Below, piece by piece: positions 18,655 through 26,813 of a DNA stretch of 64,000 nucleotides. The first letter of the stretch is position 1, and every line of letters begins with the position of its first letter. Both the position numbers and the translations under genes were made by a program. The notes beneath the pieces were generated by a model. That model searched no databases. It was not told the DNA's origin and saw only the letters and a program-made list of their open reading frames with translations. This DNA is from Candidatus Woesearchaeota archaeon CG10_big_fil_rev_8_21_14_0_10_45_16. Its GTDB lineage: Archaea > Nanobdellota > Nanobdellia > Woesearchaeales > GW2011-AR9. The DNA lies in assembly GCA_002762785.1 (NCBI GenBank), contig PCXY01000005.1, positions 495,390 through 559,389 of the forward strand, read 5' to 3'.

Positions 18655-19332
18655 ATGTTTGGTTTTACAGAAAAAGAGGCGGCGGTGTTCAAAAGTCTTG
18701 ACACTCCCTGGAAGATCCAGGAATATCTTAATAAGGTTCCGATCAATTTTGAGCTTGATAGAGAGACCTCGTTGTCGCCGCGCAAGCTGCTGCAAGAAAA
18801 TCGGGCTCATTGTATGGAAGGTGCGATGTTTGCTGCTGTCGCCTTACGTTTTCATGGGCATCCGCCTTTGATAGTCGATCTGACAGCTACGGAAGATGAT
18901 GACGACCACGTCATCGCCGTCTTTAAGCAGGATGGTCATTGGGGGGCTATCTCCAAGACCAATCATGGTGTGCTGCGTTACCGCGAACCGATCTACCGCA
19001 CCATCCGGGAGCTGGTCATGTCTTATTTTCATGAATACACCACCCCTGACGGGAAGAAAGTCCTTCGTTCATATTGTCTGCCGGTCAACCTGGCCCGTTT
19101 TGACAAGAGAGGCTGGATGACTGCCGAAGAAGATGTCTGGTACATTCCCGATTACCTGGTGGAAGTAGCCCATAAAGAGATCCTTTCTGATAATCAAATA
19201 AAAGCTCTTCGCAGAGCAGATTCTATCGAGAGAGAGGTCGGCAAGATCGTCGAGTGGAAGAAGCCGGAAGTAGAAGAAGTTGCTGCGATCGATGTTGCTG
19301 AAGGTATCGGGATAACAGTCGAGAACGATTAG
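18655..19332 (+). CDS. Transglutaminase-like cysteine protease-fold protein
   Basis: 225 aa from ATG 18655. An in-frame TTG lies 3 nt upstream, but the TATA box TTTTATATATC at about 18621 fits the ATG. The pattern NRAHCMEGAMFAAVALRFHGHPPLIVDLTATEDDDDHVIAVFKQDGHWGAISK gives the Cys, His (DDHV) and downstream Asp/Asn expected of a transglutaminase-like catalytic core. The substrate is unknown. Confidence 0.75.
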   Translation: MFGFTEKEAAVFKSLDTPWKIQEYLNKVPINFELDRETSLSPRKLLQENRAHCMEGAMFAAVALRFHGHPPLIVDLTATEDDDDHVIAVFKQDGHWGAISKTNHGVLRYREPIYRTIRELVMSYFHEYTTPDGKKVLRSYCLPVNLARFDKRGWMTAEEDVWYIPDYLVEVAHKEILSDNQIKALRRADSIEREVGKIVEWKKPEVEEVAAIDVAEGIGITVEND

Positions 19333-19934
19333 ATCTTTTTGAATCTTGGCACTTGTCTGCCGTCTATCGTAACATCTTCTTCAAAATCTTTCTTCGGCCT
19401 GATCCAGAGAGGATCTTTTCCAAATTCTGAATCATATAAGCCTTGGTAGATGACGTGTTCTTCTAAAGTTTCGGAATGTCTGGCAGTGCCGAGAACTTGG
19501 TAGTGATTGCCTTTGTAATGCTGGTATCTATCGATTGATCTGTTCAGGTCAAACCCGTCTTTGATAAGGTTGATGATCGGCTGGAACAAGGGCTGCGGAA
19601 GAGCATCCCAGGAGAACCACTTTATTCCCTCGCATTTATCCGGTTCTTTATTGGTTATATCTCCTTCTTTATACTCAGCTGTGCAGAAGATAGTAAGATA
19701 ATGTTTGTTTTCAAATATGTCGTTGGTGACAGAAGCGAAACGGATGTTTTGGATCGTGATCCCGACTTCTTCTAAAGTTTCTCTTTTGGCGCAGTCTTCA
19801 TAGGATTCACCAAATTCCAAGTGGCCGCCGGCCAGTCCCCAGGTGCCTTCCCCGTGCGCTCCTTTCCTTTTAAGCAGCAGGAACTTACCGTCTTTGATGA
19901 TGAACACGCCTAATCCTACTTTTGGCCTTTCCAT
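19329..19934 (-). CDS. Nudix hydrolase
   Basis: 201 aa. A perfect Nudix box GX5EX7REUXEEXGU runs from G37 to I59 (GHLEFGESYEDCAKRETLEEVGI). The N-terminus (GLGVFIIKDGKFLLLKRKGAHGEGTWGLAGGHLE) resembles NUDT15/MutT-type nucleotide hydrolases. About 60 extra C-terminal residues are of unknown use. The tail overlaps the transglutaminase-like gene by 4 nt. Confidence 0.92.
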   Translation of the reverse strand: MERPKVGLGVFIIKDGKFLLLKRKGAHGEGTWGLAGGHLEFGESYEDCAKRETLEEVGITIQNIRFASVTNDIFENKHYLTIFCTAEYKEGDITNKEPDKCEGIKWFSWDALPQPLFQPIINLIKDGFDLNRSIDRYQHYKGNHYQVLGTARHSETLEEHVIYQGLYDSEFGKDPLWIRPKKDFEEDVTIDGRQVPRFKKI

Positions 19935-19969
19935 GGGTTGCGGGAACAGAAAGAGGTTTAAATGTATTG

Positions 19970-21427
19970 CTATACTTCTTCACCAACGATACTTCGCAGC
20001 ATATGGTCCACCACTTTTACCTTGATCCGTTTCTTCAGCGGCAGCCGTCCTTTCACGCCGATCACCAACGGATAGGTTCCCATCTGTCTGCAGAAAGTGG
20101 TCTTGCCATCGTACATCTCCGTAAAGACGTCAGTCAACACTGTTCCTTTGGGCAATAATCTTTCTAGCATCGGGAAATCGATCTTCTGACGGATCTCGTT
20201 GCGCCACTTCCAGTAATACTGCTTGTTCTTCCGTAAGAATTTGTTGCCGCCATGTTTCTCCAGGAAAGTTCCCGGCAATACAGCCACCTGCCGGATATTG
20301 ATCCGTCGTAATAACAAGTCTTCAGCCATGACTTGTGATAACGCTTCCATGTTTTTCTTGTGGGTTTCTTTAGTTTCATTAAGCAACCCGAAGATGATGT
20401 TGATCCCAGGCAAAAATTTGTGCAACCCGTTCTCGCCGCGGACAGCTCCGTATTTATTGATGATCTTGATAGCTTTCATAGCGATCAACGGCATGGTGTT
20501 CAAGAGGTTAGCTTTAACAACTTCGGGATCGAAACTTTCCACGCCAAACGCAGCGATGTTGCCGGATGTACAGTATTCGACAACAGCTTTGGTGATCTCT
20601 TCTCCGCCTGGCTTGACCACGGAATTGGGATTGACGTTATCGATATGGAGCATCTCTACTTCCGGACAGGCTTCTCGTATCTCTTTCAGCATCTCGATGG
20701 GCCTGTCAGAAGCATAGAAATCGGCCTGTTTGCCAAGACGGAAATATCTGGCTCCTCTCTGATAGTATGCTTTGGTCTCTTTGACTACATCTTCTTTCTT
20801 CCGGTTGACAAAACTATTTTTCAACGGTTCGGTACAGAAACTGCACTTTCCGACGTTGCAGCCTCGTCCTGTCTCTATCTCGATGACTCTTCTGTCAGGT
20901 ATCTGTCTGATGATATCGACGCCTTCCAGCACGTACTTCTCCAGTTCTTCAAAACTGGCGTCATAATTGGTAACGTCGTCAAATGAAGAGAGATCTTCTT
21001 TCTCAAAGAATTTGCCGCCTTCCAGCTGGGTGCCGAAGACAGCCGGTCCGGTCAATATCTTCTTGCAGTTGATATCTTTCAGCAAGGGGATCACTTCATG
21101 TAAGGTTCCTGGAAGAGCAGTCAGGTATTTTCCCGGGACGTGGACACCAAGGATGACGATCAGGACATCCGTCTCCGGCAGGACTTCAGATGCTTTATTA
21201 TTGGTCAGGTTGTAGATCAGGATGTTGGTCTTTTCTTTTTCAGATGTTTCTTTTTTGATGTTATCATATTTTTTCCATAACCTCAAGTCGTCAATTGTCA
21301 GGTATGCTACTTCATGTCCTTCCTGTTTAAACTTGCCAAATAAATATCTTGGATAAGTTCCTAAGTACGGTGGCACGCCTAAGCCGGAGGCTTCATCAGT
21401 ATAGCAGTCAAGGATGGTGTAATGCAT
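19970..21427 (-). CDS. B12-binding-domain-like radical SAM enzyme
   Basis: 485 aa. The N-terminal ~170 residues look like a B12-binding-type Rossmann domain (LGVPPYLGTYPRYLFGKFKQEGHEVAYLTIDD). The radical SAM centre is GRGCNVGKCSFC near 187-198, a CX4CX2C spacing instead of the standard CX3CX2C but within a typical GRGC...CSFC frame. The C-terminus has a TRAM-like basic end. The reaction is unknown. Confidence 0.85.
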   Translation of the reverse strand: MHYTILDCYTDEASGLGVPPYLGTYPRYLFGKFKQEGHEVAYLTIDDLRLWKKYDNIKKETSEKEKTNILIYNLTNNKASEVLPETDVLIVILGVHVPGKYLTALPGTLHEVIPLLKDINCKKILTGPAVFGTQLEGGKFFEKEDLSSFDDVTNYDASFEELEKYVLEGVDIIRQIPDRRVIEIETGRGCNVGKCSFCTEPLKNSFVNRKKEDVVKETKAYYQRGARYFRLGKQADFYASDRPIEMLKEIREACPEVEMLHIDNVNPNSVVKPGGEEITKAVVEYCTSGNIAAFGVESFDPEVVKANLLNTMPLIAMKAIKIINKYGAVRGENGLHKFLPGINIIFGLLNETKETHKKNMEALSQVMAEDLLLRRINIRQVAVLPGTFLEKHGGNKFLRKNKQYYWKWRNEIRQKIDFPMLERLLPKGTVLTDVFTEMYDGKTTFCRQMGTYPLVIGVKGRLPLKKRIKVKVVDHMLRSIVGEEV

Positions 21428-21521
21428 GCTATCGTTGTTTCTTTTCTGCTTTTTAAATATGTTGCTCCTAGCAGGTGATTATCTGCAGAATGTTTATAAA
21501 AAAAGCCCTGTTCTGAAGCGT

Positions 21522-21968
21522 ATGAGATATGCTTCATTAGTACTTGCGCTTGGAATGACTGCCTGCGGTTCTGCACCTCAGATTAGTGTTGAAGAATGCG
21601 GTAGGTTGTATAATGCTGCTGATCCGGTTGTTCCTGATCAAGTGCCTGCCTGGTGTCAGAATCTTGTCGAGACATCGGTGAATCACCATCTAAGTGATGT
21701 TCTTAGAGTTAATAAACATTCTAGTTTTGAATCACAGATAGCTGTCAGGAGAATGCTTTCTGAAGTGACGCCTACCCAATGTGAAGGCTTAAGAGGGAGT
21801 TATCTCTCGGATCTTACTGCTTTTGAAAGTAGCTTTGACACCTGGACTGCTGATGTTGAAGCTCGTTTTTGGAGCCTGGGCAGAGAGTATCGGATGCTGA
21901 AGGCCGAAGTTACCGAAGACCTTGTCAAGAAAAAGGCTGATGCAGAGGAGTATGATTGTAACAGATGA
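21522..21968 (+). CDS. Lipoprotein of unknown function
   Basis: 148 aa from ATG 21522 (MRYASLVLALGMTACGS), chosen because TGTTTATAAAAA at 21490-21501 is a TATA box about 25 nt upstream and the sequence then gives a clean signal peptide with lipobox GMTAC. Longer in-frame starts exist back to 21426. The mature part is helical and contains four cysteines. Confidence 0.7.
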   Translation: MRYASLVLALGMTACGSAPQISVEECGRLYNAADPVVPDQVPAWCQNLVETSVNHHLSDVLRVNKHSSFESQIAVRRMLSEVTPTQCEGLRGSYLSDLTAFESSFDTWTADVEARFWSLGREYRMLKAEVTEDLVKKKADAEEYDCNR

Positions 21969-22045
21969 TCGTATCAAAGAAGTCTTAAGATTATTAAGGT
22001 AGACTACAACAATTCTTTAATACTAATGACAACTCCTTCTACAGC

Positions 22046-22678
22046 ATGGTCTATAAGATCGGTCTTATCGGCACCCATGGAACAGGCAAGACTGCTCTCG
22101 CTGCCTTACTCTCCGGCGAACTGAAACGAAGAAGGATAGAAGCCAAGTTTATCGGCGAGGTGGCGACGGAAGCAAAAGAAAGAGGTCTGCCGATCAATGA
22201 AGGCACTACTTTAGCCACGCAGCTGTGGATACTGCATACCCAGTTTGCTAAAGAGCTGGCATATAGCAGCCAGCTCGAAGGCCGGCCGAATTATGAGGTC
22301 ATCATCTGCGACCGCGGTCCAGATAATTATTGTTACTTGGAACATAACTTAGGAAAAGATGAGTATGCCCTGCAATTGACGTTAGGCCATCTCAAAGCCG
22401 CTCCGTATTCGCAGCTGTATCTACTGCCGGTGACTGATACGGAGATCCAGACGGGCAGTGGTGTGAGGGCCTTAGATAAAGAGTTTCAGAAAGAGATGGA
22501 CCAAAAGATCAGGAAATTTCTATCTGCTCACGGCATCCCTTTCATCGAGCTGCCTAAACCGTCCCTCAGCGACAACTTTCGTGACATCTGGATCAAGATG
22601 ATCGTCAACCAGACTTTGAAAGACCTCGGCCACCCGGAAGAGTTCTTCATGCAGCAGACCTTGTTTGATTTTGAGTAG
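22046..22678 (+). CDS. P-loop ATPase/kinase of the AAA_28 (NadR-like) type
   Basis: 210 aa. Walker A GTHGTGKT near residues 9-16, then FIGEVATEAKERGLPINEGTTLATQLWI and EVIICDRGPDNYCYL, the latter giving the DRG motif of NadR/AAA_28 kinases. It probably phosphorylates a small molecule; the substrate is unknown. It is followed by the large inverted-repeat element. Confidence 0.8.
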   Translation: MVYKIGLIGTHGTGKTALAALLSGELKRRRIEAKFIGEVATEAKERGLPINEGTTLATQLWILHTQFAKELAYSSQLEGRPNYEVIICDRGPDNYCYLEHNLGKDEYALQLTLGHLKAAPYSQLYLLPVTDTEIQTGSGVRALDKEFQKEMDQKIRKFLSAHGIPFIELPKPSLSDNFRDIWIKMIVNQTLKDLGHPEEFFMQQTLFDFE

Positions 22679-22685
22679 GGAAGAA

Positions 22686-23024
22686 CGTACGTATTTAGTT
22701 GCGTTTCTTGTGAGCGCAGCACGGCGCGATTACGGGAGCATCTTTAAGTGAAATAAGCAGAAATCCTCTGGATTCGCTTAGAGAAGAAACCACTTCTCTG
22801 GCGCACTGATAAGATGGTTTTCTTATCGTGTGCATCCTGGGGATGCAAGAAAAGTGGAATCTAGCACTTTTCTGCACAGAGATCAAATCTTCGTTTGATT
22901 TCTTGTGAATGCGAGTTATCACTCAGGGGATTTCCGCCGCTTCTCAGCATTTTCTTTAATAGAATACTCGTCTCTCCCGTGCGCTTCGATGGGCGGCGCT
23001 CACCTACTTAACTAAATACGTACG
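22686..23024. repeat. 340-bp structured element bounded by a 15-bp inverted repeat
   Basis: CGTACGTATTTAGTT (22686-22700) is perfectly inverted at 23010-23024. Inside are many hairpins: 22780-22799, 22801-22833 (GATAAG/CTTATC), 22832-22846 (GCATCC/GGATGC), 22848-22873 (AGAAAAGTG/CACTTTTCT) and 22885-22901, plus an ACGGGAG/CTCCCGT pair near both ends. No protein is encoded. It may be a MITE-like insertion or a large structured RNA. It ends 46 nt before tRNA-Ile. Confidence 0.8.
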
Positions 23025-23069
23025 GAAGAACAAAATCTTTAAAAAGAAGCCACAGTTCCAGCAAATAAC

Positions 23070-23183
23070 GGCCCCGTGGCTTAGCCTGGTAGAGCGCACG
23101 ACTGATACGTTGACGGTACGGCAATGTTCGGAACGTCAGTGACTGAAATCGTGAGGTCCTGAGTTCAAATCTCAGCGGGGCCA
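23070..23183 (+). tRNA. tRNA-Ile (GAU) with a 40-nt intron at 37/38
   Basis: Acceptor GGCCCCG/CGGGGCC, discriminator A, D arm GCTTAGCCTGGTAGAGC, anticodon stem CACGA/TCGTG and T arm CTGAGTTCAAATCTCAG. The anticodon loop CTGATA-A is interrupted after position 37 by an intron at 23108-23147 that folds on itself, as expected for a bulge-helix-bulge substrate of archaeal splicing endonuclease. A T-run at 23185-23190 follows. Confidence 0.93.
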
Positions 23184-23359
23184 TTTTTTCTTGATTAAAA
23201 AACGGTCAAAGTTTTCTTTTCCCTCATTCTCCACTATATATTCCATTGTCTCTAAATCTTTAAATAAGAGTTGTCATTCAAAAATCATAAAAATTTTAGG
23301 TTCCTGAGAATGTTCGCATGTTTTCCAGGATACTTACAACATAGTGGGGGGTGTATTTC

Positions 23360-24346
23360 ATGAAAAAAGAAGTGGTCATAGCAGGACTTATCATATTGAT
23401 TCTAATATTTACCGTAGGCTGTGATTATAAAGCCTATGATCTCCAAGATCAGCCGACGTCTGATACCAGCCTGGTTGATGAGATCGCCCAGATCGAGGAG
23501 GATCTGGCTCAGGAAGTAGAAGATGTTCCTGTCGTCGAGGAGGAAGTAGTCATTCCCGAGCTGACGGAAGAACCGCAGATGGAGGGCGACGTCCAGGTTG
23601 TCCGTGTTAAAGAGAATGAGTTCGTACGATTAAAGCCGACAGTCACTGATCCTGATAACGATCCAGTTACCTGGTCGTTCACTAAACCTTTGGATGCTAA
23701 AGGCGATTGGAAGACCCAGTACAGCGATGCCGGGGAATATATGGTCACCCTTACTGCGACTGACGGCAAGCTTACCACTTCCAAGAAGATCAAGCTCGTT
23801 GTTGAACGGGTCAACGTCCCGCCGACGATCAGCGGCGTCAAAGACATCACCGTCCGCGAGGGAGAGGTGGTCCGTTTCGAACCGCAGGTCAGCGACCCTA
23901 ACAAGGATCCGATCACCGTCACCATCTCCGAACCGTTGAAAGGCGGTTCTTTTGTAACTGATCATACCAGCGCCGGGCAGTATACAGTTACCGTGAAAGC
24001 TAATGACGGCGAACTTAATGCTGAGCAGTCATTCAAGTTGACGGTCCTTGATGTAAATGTCAAGCCGGAGATAAAGAATGTCCAGGATGTCACTGTTGTT
24101 GAAGGCGAGCTGGTCCAGATCAAACCGGAAGTGACCGATCTTGATGAAGATCAAGTGGATGTCTCCATCTCTGAACCTTTGGGCAGCGACGGCAAATGGC
24201 AGACTAGCTTCACCGATCATGGTGAATACTTCGTCACTGTCACGGCTGACGACGGCAAGGACAAGGTCACCAAGCGTGTCAAGGTGACTGTCCAGGATGT
24301 CAACAAGGCTCCAGAGATTGTCGATGTCTCTTTGGCCGTCAATTAA
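23360..24346 (+). CDS. Lipoprotein with three cadherin-like/Ig-like repeats
   Basis: 328 aa from ATG 23360; GGGGGGTG just upstream serves as a Shine-Dalgarno and favours this ATG over the in-frame GTG at 23351. The signal peptide ends in lipobox FTVGC. After an acidic linker there are three ~85-residue repeats, each with a D-P/L-D-x-D-x-V motif, then a G-x-Y/F-x-V-T-V-x-A-x-D-G motif (calcium-binding cadherin-like pattern). It is probably displayed on the cell surface. The next gene encodes a larger protein of the same design 37 nt downstream. Confidence 0.85.
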   Translation: MKKEVVIAGLIILILIFTVGCDYKAYDLQDQPTSDTSLVDEIAQIEEDLAQEVEDVPVVEEEVVIPELTEEPQMEGDVQVVRVKENEFVRLKPTVTDPDNDPVTWSFTKPLDAKGDWKTQYSDAGEYMVTLTATDGKLTTSKKIKLVVERVNVPPTISGVKDITVREGEVVRFEPQVSDPNKDPITVTISEPLKGGSFVTDHTSAGQYTVTVKANDGELNAEQSFKLTVLDVNVKPEIKNVQDVTVVEGELVQIKPEVTDLDEDQVDVSISEPLGSDGKWQTSFTDHGEYFVTVTADDGKDKVTKRVKVTVQDVNKAPEIVDVSLAVN

Positions 24347-24357
24347 TTTTTTTTCTT
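24345..24357 (+). terminator. T-rich run after the repeat lipoprotein
   Basis: A run of T residues directly after the stop codon (TTTTTTTTC within 24346-24356), consistent with an archaeal intrinsic terminator. Partial read-through into the next gene is possible. Confidence 0.45.
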
Positions 24358-24383
24358 ACTTTAACTCAAGAAGGTTGTAAACG

Positions 24384-26708
24384 ATGGCTGCCATGATACG
24401 GAAGATTGCGCTGAGCGTGTTCATTCTCCTGCTTGTCATAAACCTAGCGTTAGCCGCCACCAGGACCTTCAGAGCTGAAGAGACGGATTTCGTGAAGATT
24501 ATCCCGGAAGCTGTTGATCTCGACCTGGATCAGATAACCTACACCTTCTCTCCGCCGCTGGATGAGAAAGGCGAATGGCAGACCGATTATGGCGATGCCG
24601 GCGAATATGACCTGGACATCACCGCTTCCGACGGCAAAAACGAGTCTGTTGAGCGTGTCCATCTTATCATCAACAAGAAAAACCAGCCTCCAGTCCTAGA
24701 AAAAAACAAGATCAGCGTCTCTGAAAACCAGCAGGTTGACCTGAAGAAACTGGTGGATGATCCAGATGATGATGTATTGGAATTTAAGTTCCAAAAACCG
24801 TTTGACAAAGACGGCCTCTGGAAACCCTCTTTTACAGATGCTGGTGTCTACCTCGCTTCGTTTACCGTCAGTGATGGCCAGCATGAGACAATAGGAAGAG
24901 TTGAGGTTACGGTCATCAATGCCAACCAGCCGCCGCATATCACTAAAGTCTTCAGGGAAGATGATCTAACTTTAGAAGAGGATCAGGAACTATCATTTTT
25001 CGTCGAAGCTGAAGATGGAGATAAAGATGGTCTCTCTTACGAATGGCTTCTTGACGGGACTAAGATCGCGACAAAAAAAGATGGGAAGTATCAGTTCGGA
25101 TTTGACAGCGCCGGTGACCACACCTTAAAAGTGGTCGTGACTGACGGTTCTGGCAAGACAGAAAGGTCTTGGGCAGTCCATATAAGCAACAAGAACCGCA
25201 AACCAACATTGTCTATCTCTCCGGTGATCGCCAATGAAGGCGATGCTGTCACTCTTCCTCTTCCCAAGAAAGATGCTGATGGTGATGATATTGCCTATGC
25301 CTTTGAAAAACCGTTCAATACTGACGGTATCTGGCAGACATCGTTTGATGATGCCGGACAATATGAAGCCAGGATCGTCGCTTCTGATGGTCAGCTGGAG
25401 ACAGCAGCCACGGTGCCGATAACCATTTTAGATGTAGATAGGGTTCCGCAGCTTGATCTGCCTTCCCGTCTTGAAGCCAGGGAAGGGGAAGTTCTGGTCT
25501 GGGACATCGTTGCTCTCGATCCAGATGGTGATAAGGTTATCTTAAGTGTTGACGGAGCTCCCGAAGATTCTATCCTTGACCAGAAAAAACAGCAATTCCG
25601 TTGGTCGCCTGATTTTACAGCTTTGCGGAGGAAGGGCGGTTTTTTCAGCAACATGCTTAACGCCATCCGTCTTGAAAAATATTTTATCGCCAGCCGCACC
25701 ATCCCACTTACGGTCAAAGCTTGCGGCAAGGATCTCTGCAGCCAGGGAACAGTGGATCTGGTCCTTTTTAATGTCAACCAGCCTCCACAGCTGGAAGTGC
25801 CTTCGCTCGTCATCCTTAATGAGACGCAGAAAGTGGCTGTCCAGCCGGCCGGTTCTGATGCTGACGGCGACATCCTCCGTTATCACTACACAGAACCGCT
25901 CAACGGCAAAGGGGAGTGGACCACCAGTTATGATGACGAAGGAGCCTATACCTCTTATGTGACGGTCACCGACGGCTCAGCTGAAGACACCAAACCCGTC
26001 AATATTGAAGTCAGGAAGACCGACAGGCAGCCCGAACTGATCGTCGCTGCTGATGAGATCACTGTCAACGAAGGTCAGGAATTCACGCTGTATCTGGAAG
26101 CTGCTGACCCAGACGGCGACGAGGTGGCTGTCTCTTTGCAGGATCTGCCGCCAGGGGCTTCCTTCCGTGACGGCGTCTTTGTCTGGACACCCCCTTATAC
26201 GGCCGTCATGAACCGCAGCGACAGCTGGCAGAACCGGCTGGTCAGCAGGAACTCGTATCTTAACAAGAGGTTCAGCAAGGATCTGGAAGTTTTCTGGCTT
26301 AATTTTGTCGTTGAAGAAGGTATGTTCAGGGTCGAGCATCCGATCAAGGTAAGAGTCAAGAATGTCGATCAGGCTCCGCAGCTGTCAAATGTTGTTCCGG
26401 CTGACAGGATGACTGTCCGTCTGAACGAGCCGGTAGTTTTCCACATCGATGCAAGTGATCCTGATGGTGACGAACTGGAATACAGATGGCATTTCAGCCT
26501 CCATGAGCCGGAGATCGGCGGCACCGATACGATCGAAAGGGTCTTCACCGCGCCCGGCGTCAAGACAGTTTCTGTCACCGTCAGCGACGGCTGGAAAAGC
26601 GCAGTAAAAGAATGGGTTGTTGACGTGCTGGACGAGCCGGTCCGGCAGGAAGCTGTTAACGTTGTTCAGGATCCGTTCACGGTCCGGGTCTATGTCATCG
26701 AAAGCTGA
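24384..26708 (+). CDS. Large secreted cadherin-like repeat protein
   Basis: 774 aa. A signal peptide (IRKIALSVFILLLVINLALAA) is followed by about seven repeats with paired acidic motifs (DxDxDxL/V) and DAGxYxxxxxxxDG motifs, like those of the preceding lipoprotein. The last repeat (DPDGDELEYRWHFSLHEP...VFTAPGVKTVSVTVSDGWKS) is closest to a PKD domain. Repeats 5 and 7 contain longer inserts with basic residues. It is likely an adhesin or S-layer-associated protein. No C-terminal anchor is seen. AAGGTTGT precedes the start. Confidence 0.85.
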   Translation: MAAMIRKIALSVFILLLVINLALAATRTFRAEETDFVKIIPEAVDLDLDQITYTFSPPLDEKGEWQTDYGDAGEYDLDITASDGKNESVERVHLIINKKNQPPVLEKNKISVSENQQVDLKKLVDDPDDDVLEFKFQKPFDKDGLWKPSFTDAGVYLASFTVSDGQHETIGRVEVTVINANQPPHITKVFREDDLTLEEDQELSFFVEAEDGDKDGLSYEWLLDGTKIATKKDGKYQFGFDSAGDHTLKVVVTDGSGKTERSWAVHISNKNRKPTLSISPVIANEGDAVTLPLPKKDADGDDIAYAFEKPFNTDGIWQTSFDDAGQYEARIVASDGQLETAATVPITILDVDRVPQLDLPSRLEAREGEVLVWDIVALDPDGDKVILSVDGAPEDSILDQKKQQFRWSPDFTALRRKGGFFSNMLNAIRLEKYFIASRTIPLTVKACGKDLCSQGTVDLVLFNVNQPPQLEVPSLVILNETQKVAVQPAGSDADGDILRYHYTEPLNGKGEWTTSYDDEGAYTSYVTVTDGSAEDTKPVNIEVRKTDRQPELIVAADEITVNEGQEFTLYLEAADPDGDEVAVSLQDLPPGASFRDGVFVWTPPYTAVMNRSDSWQNRLVSRNSYLNKRFSKDLEVFWLNFVVEEGMFRVEHPIKVRVKNVDQAPQLSNVVPADRMTVRLNEPVVFHIDASDPDGDELEYRWHFSLHEPEIGGTDTIERVFTAPGVKTVSVTVSDGWKSAVKEWVVDVLDEPVRQEAVNVVQDPFTVRVYVIES

Positions 26709-26813
26709 TGTCATTGAAAGCTGACCCTTCCCAAAGCTGAGATCTCCGGAAGTTAACTTCTCCCTGTAGGGGGAACAAATCATTTTTAAAGTAGTTCTTT
26801 ACCAGCACTCACT

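Noticed and set aside
19970..21427. Radical SAM centre judged inactive because of CX4CX2C spacing
   Set aside because: Archaeal B12-type radical SAM proteins often have extra residues between the first two cysteines in GRGC...CSFC, so activity is not excluded.
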